Below are positions 32,801 through 33,724 of a stretch of DNA of 33,724 nucleotides, one piece after another. How positions within the stretch are numbered: position 1 is the first letter of the stretch; each line of letters starts with the position of its first letter. The stretch lies in NCBI GenBank assembly GCA_964432995.1, contig CAYSPU010000026.1, positions 1 through 33,724 of the forward strand, given 5' to 3'. This DNA comes from CAYSPU01 sp964432995. GTDB lineage: Bacteria; Verrucomicrobiota; Verrucomicrobiia; Limisphaerales; JAHDYP01. Position numbers and translations under genes: made by a program. A model generated the notes under the pieces. The model did not search any database. It was given only the letters and a program-made list of their open reading frames with translations, and was not told the DNA's origin.

Positions 32801-33724
32801 CTGGGCACTTCAGGCCTGCGCGGGGCCGGGTGGATTGTTCTTCGTGAGCAACGTGACTCGGGACGACCAGCCCGAGCTCTGGGTGTTGGACACGGGCAAT
32901 CCCTCCGACATCCAGACGCTCGCTCTGGAAGCGCCCGGCCCCGTCAAGTTCGCGGAATTCAAGGATGGACTGCTCTACACCGCTGGCGGATCCGGCATCG
33001 GCATCTACGATCTGGGCGGATTGCTGGGGNNNNNNNNNNCCCGTTGTGGCCAGAGTCGAAGTGCCGAAAGAGGCGAATACAAGCGTGGTGAGCGGTTCGT
33101 TCGACGTGGCGCCGGACGAGGTCGTCCCCGGCGCCGCAGCAGATACACTGGTCTGGCGGTTCAACTTGTCGCGCGATCTCCGGGAGCGCGAGATTCATTG
33201 GCAACTGGGCGTAACCAATCTCGGCTCCGGAGAATCGCGGGAGGTGACACTCGGCGGCGAGGTTCAGTTCGCGGCCTGGGGCACGACGTCCAGCGTGGCG
33301 CTGGCGCCGGTCCGGGTGACGGGCCGGAAGTTGTTGCATCTGGAGCCCGCCGTGCAATCCGTACGGCCCGCTCAAGCGGCGTCCTACGCGGTCGTCATCA
33401 CGAATCCAACGCCGGCGGTGCTGCACTTGGATCTGGGGGTGCATGGTGTGCCGACGGAATGGACTCAGATAGCTTCTGCTGTGTCCGTGATGCCGGGAAG
33501 CTCCACCAACGTGACGGTCGTGCTGACGACGGAAACCGGAGCGGCGTTGGGCGACCGCAGCTTCCGGGTGGAGGCTGCTTCCGAGGGGGAACCCTTGGAT
33601 GCGGCGGGAGGACTCCTGAGCGTTGTCGGCCAACCGTCCGCGGTGACCGCGGCGCACGGTTTGATTGTGTCGCTGGATCCGATGTCCGCGGCGGCCGGGT
33701 CGGGCACGCCGGCCCGCATCAAGG
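26889..33724 (+). CDS. Giant secreted/membrane protein with transglutaminase-like domain (3' end beyond window)
   Basis: ATG 26889 follows AGAGGA. The frame stays open for over 2000 codons to the N-run and resumes one frame over after it. A signal peptide (about 1-26) precedes a transglutaminase-like domain (about 100-230: FQFVRDHIGYEAYGGS, GNSLDQTSLLIALLRGQGIGARYV, DHWWVEL). There the catalytic Cys is Ser141, with His213 and Asp225 present. A hydrophobic segment (FALISVLILAASLLTLTLF) lies at about 676-694. Later parts have beta-sandwich domains (about 1040-1118; RNTGNVNEMVTLTLPLPVGF), a helical insert, and LVIVD-like propeller repeats (about 1690-2045; AYVGGNQSGDLINVANPWNP). More beta-sandwich repeats follow. 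It is probably exposed at the cell surface. The role is unknown. Confidence 0.85.
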   Translation, partial: MQLRGTAFFHGVVWLMVVLTVRIGFAQAGPPVLVTTPGVLVPSPPLDRDVPLFAGDREADRAVAEPPAPAGPPVQGGGGADWLTATADADYEDRFVQEKLAEIGPGVTNAFQFVRDHIGYEAYGGSLRGARGTLWSAAGNSLDQTSLLIALLRGQGIGARYVQGTLHTNDAQVLIRSMFNPVVAADAVGYIPERFPISDPETDPGLLRGAVDHWWVELEDGTPLDPCFADSAAGQARGTPVDTFFEAPEEWRHTVVVRLKAELHNPLSQYTCQTPLEVAFSTPEVYGKSITLGHFVSVYQPPALIGGYKTYTYSPYLIVDDNDADWGNNHLIRGADYQEFFTSFLPLANSTLTRLTLEFEVRDPGKAPDIRTRDILDRVGIAARRGLAQPNAVDTGQPAITEYDVATVNILPGWYRPPAIVPQGQSLTNLQAGAAALEAAVTAIAAKDPTRITATETATVQEYSRLLRALQAVNAQFLNAAFLIDADHWIRLNEPRYLVRAWFDSPRLVLTQMRIHNGAGGGETRGALSLDIRKDDMAVFPYPGQNSRVSFSFNMARGLDVSLVEHLLFERLVNSTANVRAPKPSAVAVFRAAKEQGIPIRVLQGTADIQRLEELTITPEAKARITASLQANQAVNVPSRMVDLNGQPAIAWYELDAVTGQLYAVAEDGGRQEMIEFALISVLILAASLLTLTLFGNRITEFFQPAEVDRMMADPSSAFTGEQSYRDSGLEMMPDAGLSATFVLHNDGSADLTLPHGESIQLSADVMDLTGHTIQATDGNGSVVRWLGLRKEITHWLNPGSSPLDGMVAAGADFAVETIAEPAMAVAHGEHSVPSAYRLAIANAGLADPGTLTGYRNRTNESFLFQVTGNTTNRIWGTDTYTDTSPLATAAVHAGVLTNGQTGTVKVTVLPSQGSYPGSYRNGVNSITYSAWNTGSYRFETLHSVIDASDFHLSGQAPSGWNLLFARKNVTIPPGVSGEVSAFLQLAETNMLPSPGAAVDFTLVVSGGRSDPTAVATQPVHFVMPEIHGLEVTGTPETIYSSPNGTNAVELALRNTGNVNEMVTLTLPLPVGFNLSGLASPVTLGPGTTVTQTVTFAAQNVAVDTDHYTTLVAQFGPTNELTKKVEFHVHVAVPGALEALQAANDARACGHEALAGTLDALGKAMSQLYGAPTNAAQRSRVLANLAALVGGLDDPLLVPFGSGLIAAHDQLASAADDQVTAALEALGVQMRGFAEFLQVLAQHDFELVLQPNTADAQPETATAFGLCLQNRGTQTTTYRIELSGVPESIAGGLTRTNITLLPGQATSPTLAGVDHVAVALTQPTNQLTAFDFEVSVTAEEAPQITRDTVGSFIAREELVQVLEVGTDPAFVEPRWEQTQMGTFTGGDPGEGLDLEGEFLYAVNVGLDASNALVQDAQFTSETVAGVIVTAASSYTFAPGFGDSTADNELEKVMSKFHYAPPASPIRVSLGGLQPGRFYKLQLLFCEDNQTYRPFDVLVEDCVIADNFSPGAYTGGVRTDRGAVITHEFQAGDTNLHIALDGSQVDGDAQYTTLYGLTLEALSAPEVQVTARVLNAVNADRAVRSGFAVKDASGATVYESVPLPFTLSVLANVEDWRLGSFDPSGLAPGVYQIEMWIAEVDGAPMAGGAGTGTFLLGSPIAAELTCGSTHVPPGASIADLTLRVASQVDFGTNGVNLIGLRETPGTAQFLALAQGMAYVGGNQSGDLINVANPWNPILAGRFATNNSATAMAGEWLLRRDGFGLNVYGLDDPIRPQRVGICGGGFSGVTFPTYFSTHANWAFANSLIFGWQGSTMLFVRGDMASYDVTNPTNPVPLGLLFNTPHSSYGSYVGSDYFIGQPGAKDGIVLLPSSTGKNAATGGTGRLIFADARVPGQVTTNGEFLVEGTCVLTAVAVSGNRALVLGNTAGFTMMSGQPALAGEATASVLDVTDPLHPLVIGATQTLPGVDPTVRWALQACAGPGGLFFVSNVTRDDQPELWVLDTGNPSDIQTLALEAPGPVKFAEFKDGLLYTAGGSGIGIYDLGGLLGXXXXRCGQSRSAERGEYKRGERFVRRGAGRGRPRRRSRYTGLAVQLVARSPGARDSLATGRNQSRLRRIAGGDTRRRGSVRGLGHDVQRGAGAGPGDGPEVVASGARRAIRTARSSGVLRGRHHESNAGGAALGSGGAWCADGMDSDSFCCVRDAGKLHQRDGRADDGNRSGVGRPQLPGGGCFRGGTLGCGGRTPERCRPTVRGDRGARFDCVAGSDVRGGRVGHAGPHQ
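33030..33039. other. Assembly gap (10 Ns)
   Basis: Ten Ns interrupt the giant gene. Before it the codons start at multiples of three (GGG ends at 33029). After it the open frame starts at 33040 (CCC GTT GTG GCC), one base out. A gap of length divisible by three would join them, so 10 is a placeholder length. Confidence 0.9.

Overview
The window looks like a chromosomal segment of a high-GC Gram-negative bacterium, most plausibly a Verrucomicrobiota member (Pedosphaera/Limisphaerales type). This is inferred from the gene style: an ECF sigma factor beside a zinc-ribbon/kinase/WD40 protein, long secreted Ig-like and FG-GAP proteins, a LmbE deacetylase, a TonB receptor and a DUF4160/DUF2442 pair. 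A run of 10 Ns at 33030-33039 shows a draft assembly.

Left host region (1-7430). A secreted FG-GAP protein runs off the left edge on the minus strand. A DUF4160/DUF2442 pair follows on the plus strand. Then come three minus-strand genes, transcribed right to left: an ECF sigma factor, a four-helix-bundle protein and a 1411-residue Ser/Thr kinase with WD40 repeats. Tracts of a GAGCAA/TTGCTC hexamer lie in inverted pairs on both sides of the four-helix-bundle gene.

Integrated element (7431-17362, about 9.9 kb). A tRNA-Lys(CTT) gene at 17318-17393 has its 3' 45 bp duplicated exactly at 7431-7475, so these are attR and attL of an element inserted at the anticodon loop. Next to attL is a tyrosine recombinase. 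Then come an unknown minus-strand gene, an excisionase-like HTH gene and a tightly packed plus-strand run. That run holds a coiled-coil/SH3-like protein, a primase/RepA-helicase fusion, a gene carrying iteron-like repeats and a hairpin, a small phage-type protein broken by an in-frame TAG, and a DUF4177-like protein. It continues with an HTH protein resembling a small terminase subunit, a 34-residue basic peptide, a sigma-region-4-like HTH protein and two unknown proteins, and closes at a hairpin terminator. A minus-strand HTH gene sits next to attR. Paired TGGCCCAG repeats lie just inside both ends and may be integrase arm sites. There are no capsid, portal, large terminase or conjugation genes, so the element is either a phage satellite or a small self-replicating integrative element. 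This is the most novel part of the window.

Right host region (17394-33724). On the minus strand are a TonB-dependent receptor and a likely LmbE deacetylase/gamma-glutamyltransferase operon. A small lipoprotein gene follows on the plus strand, converging with a secreted protein built of Ig-like domains and four 133-residue repeats. Last is a secreted protein of more than 2200 residues that runs off the right edge. It has a transglutaminase-like domain with Ser in place of the catalytic Cys. Two copies of a 39-bp palindromic repeat lie in intergenic spacers of this region.
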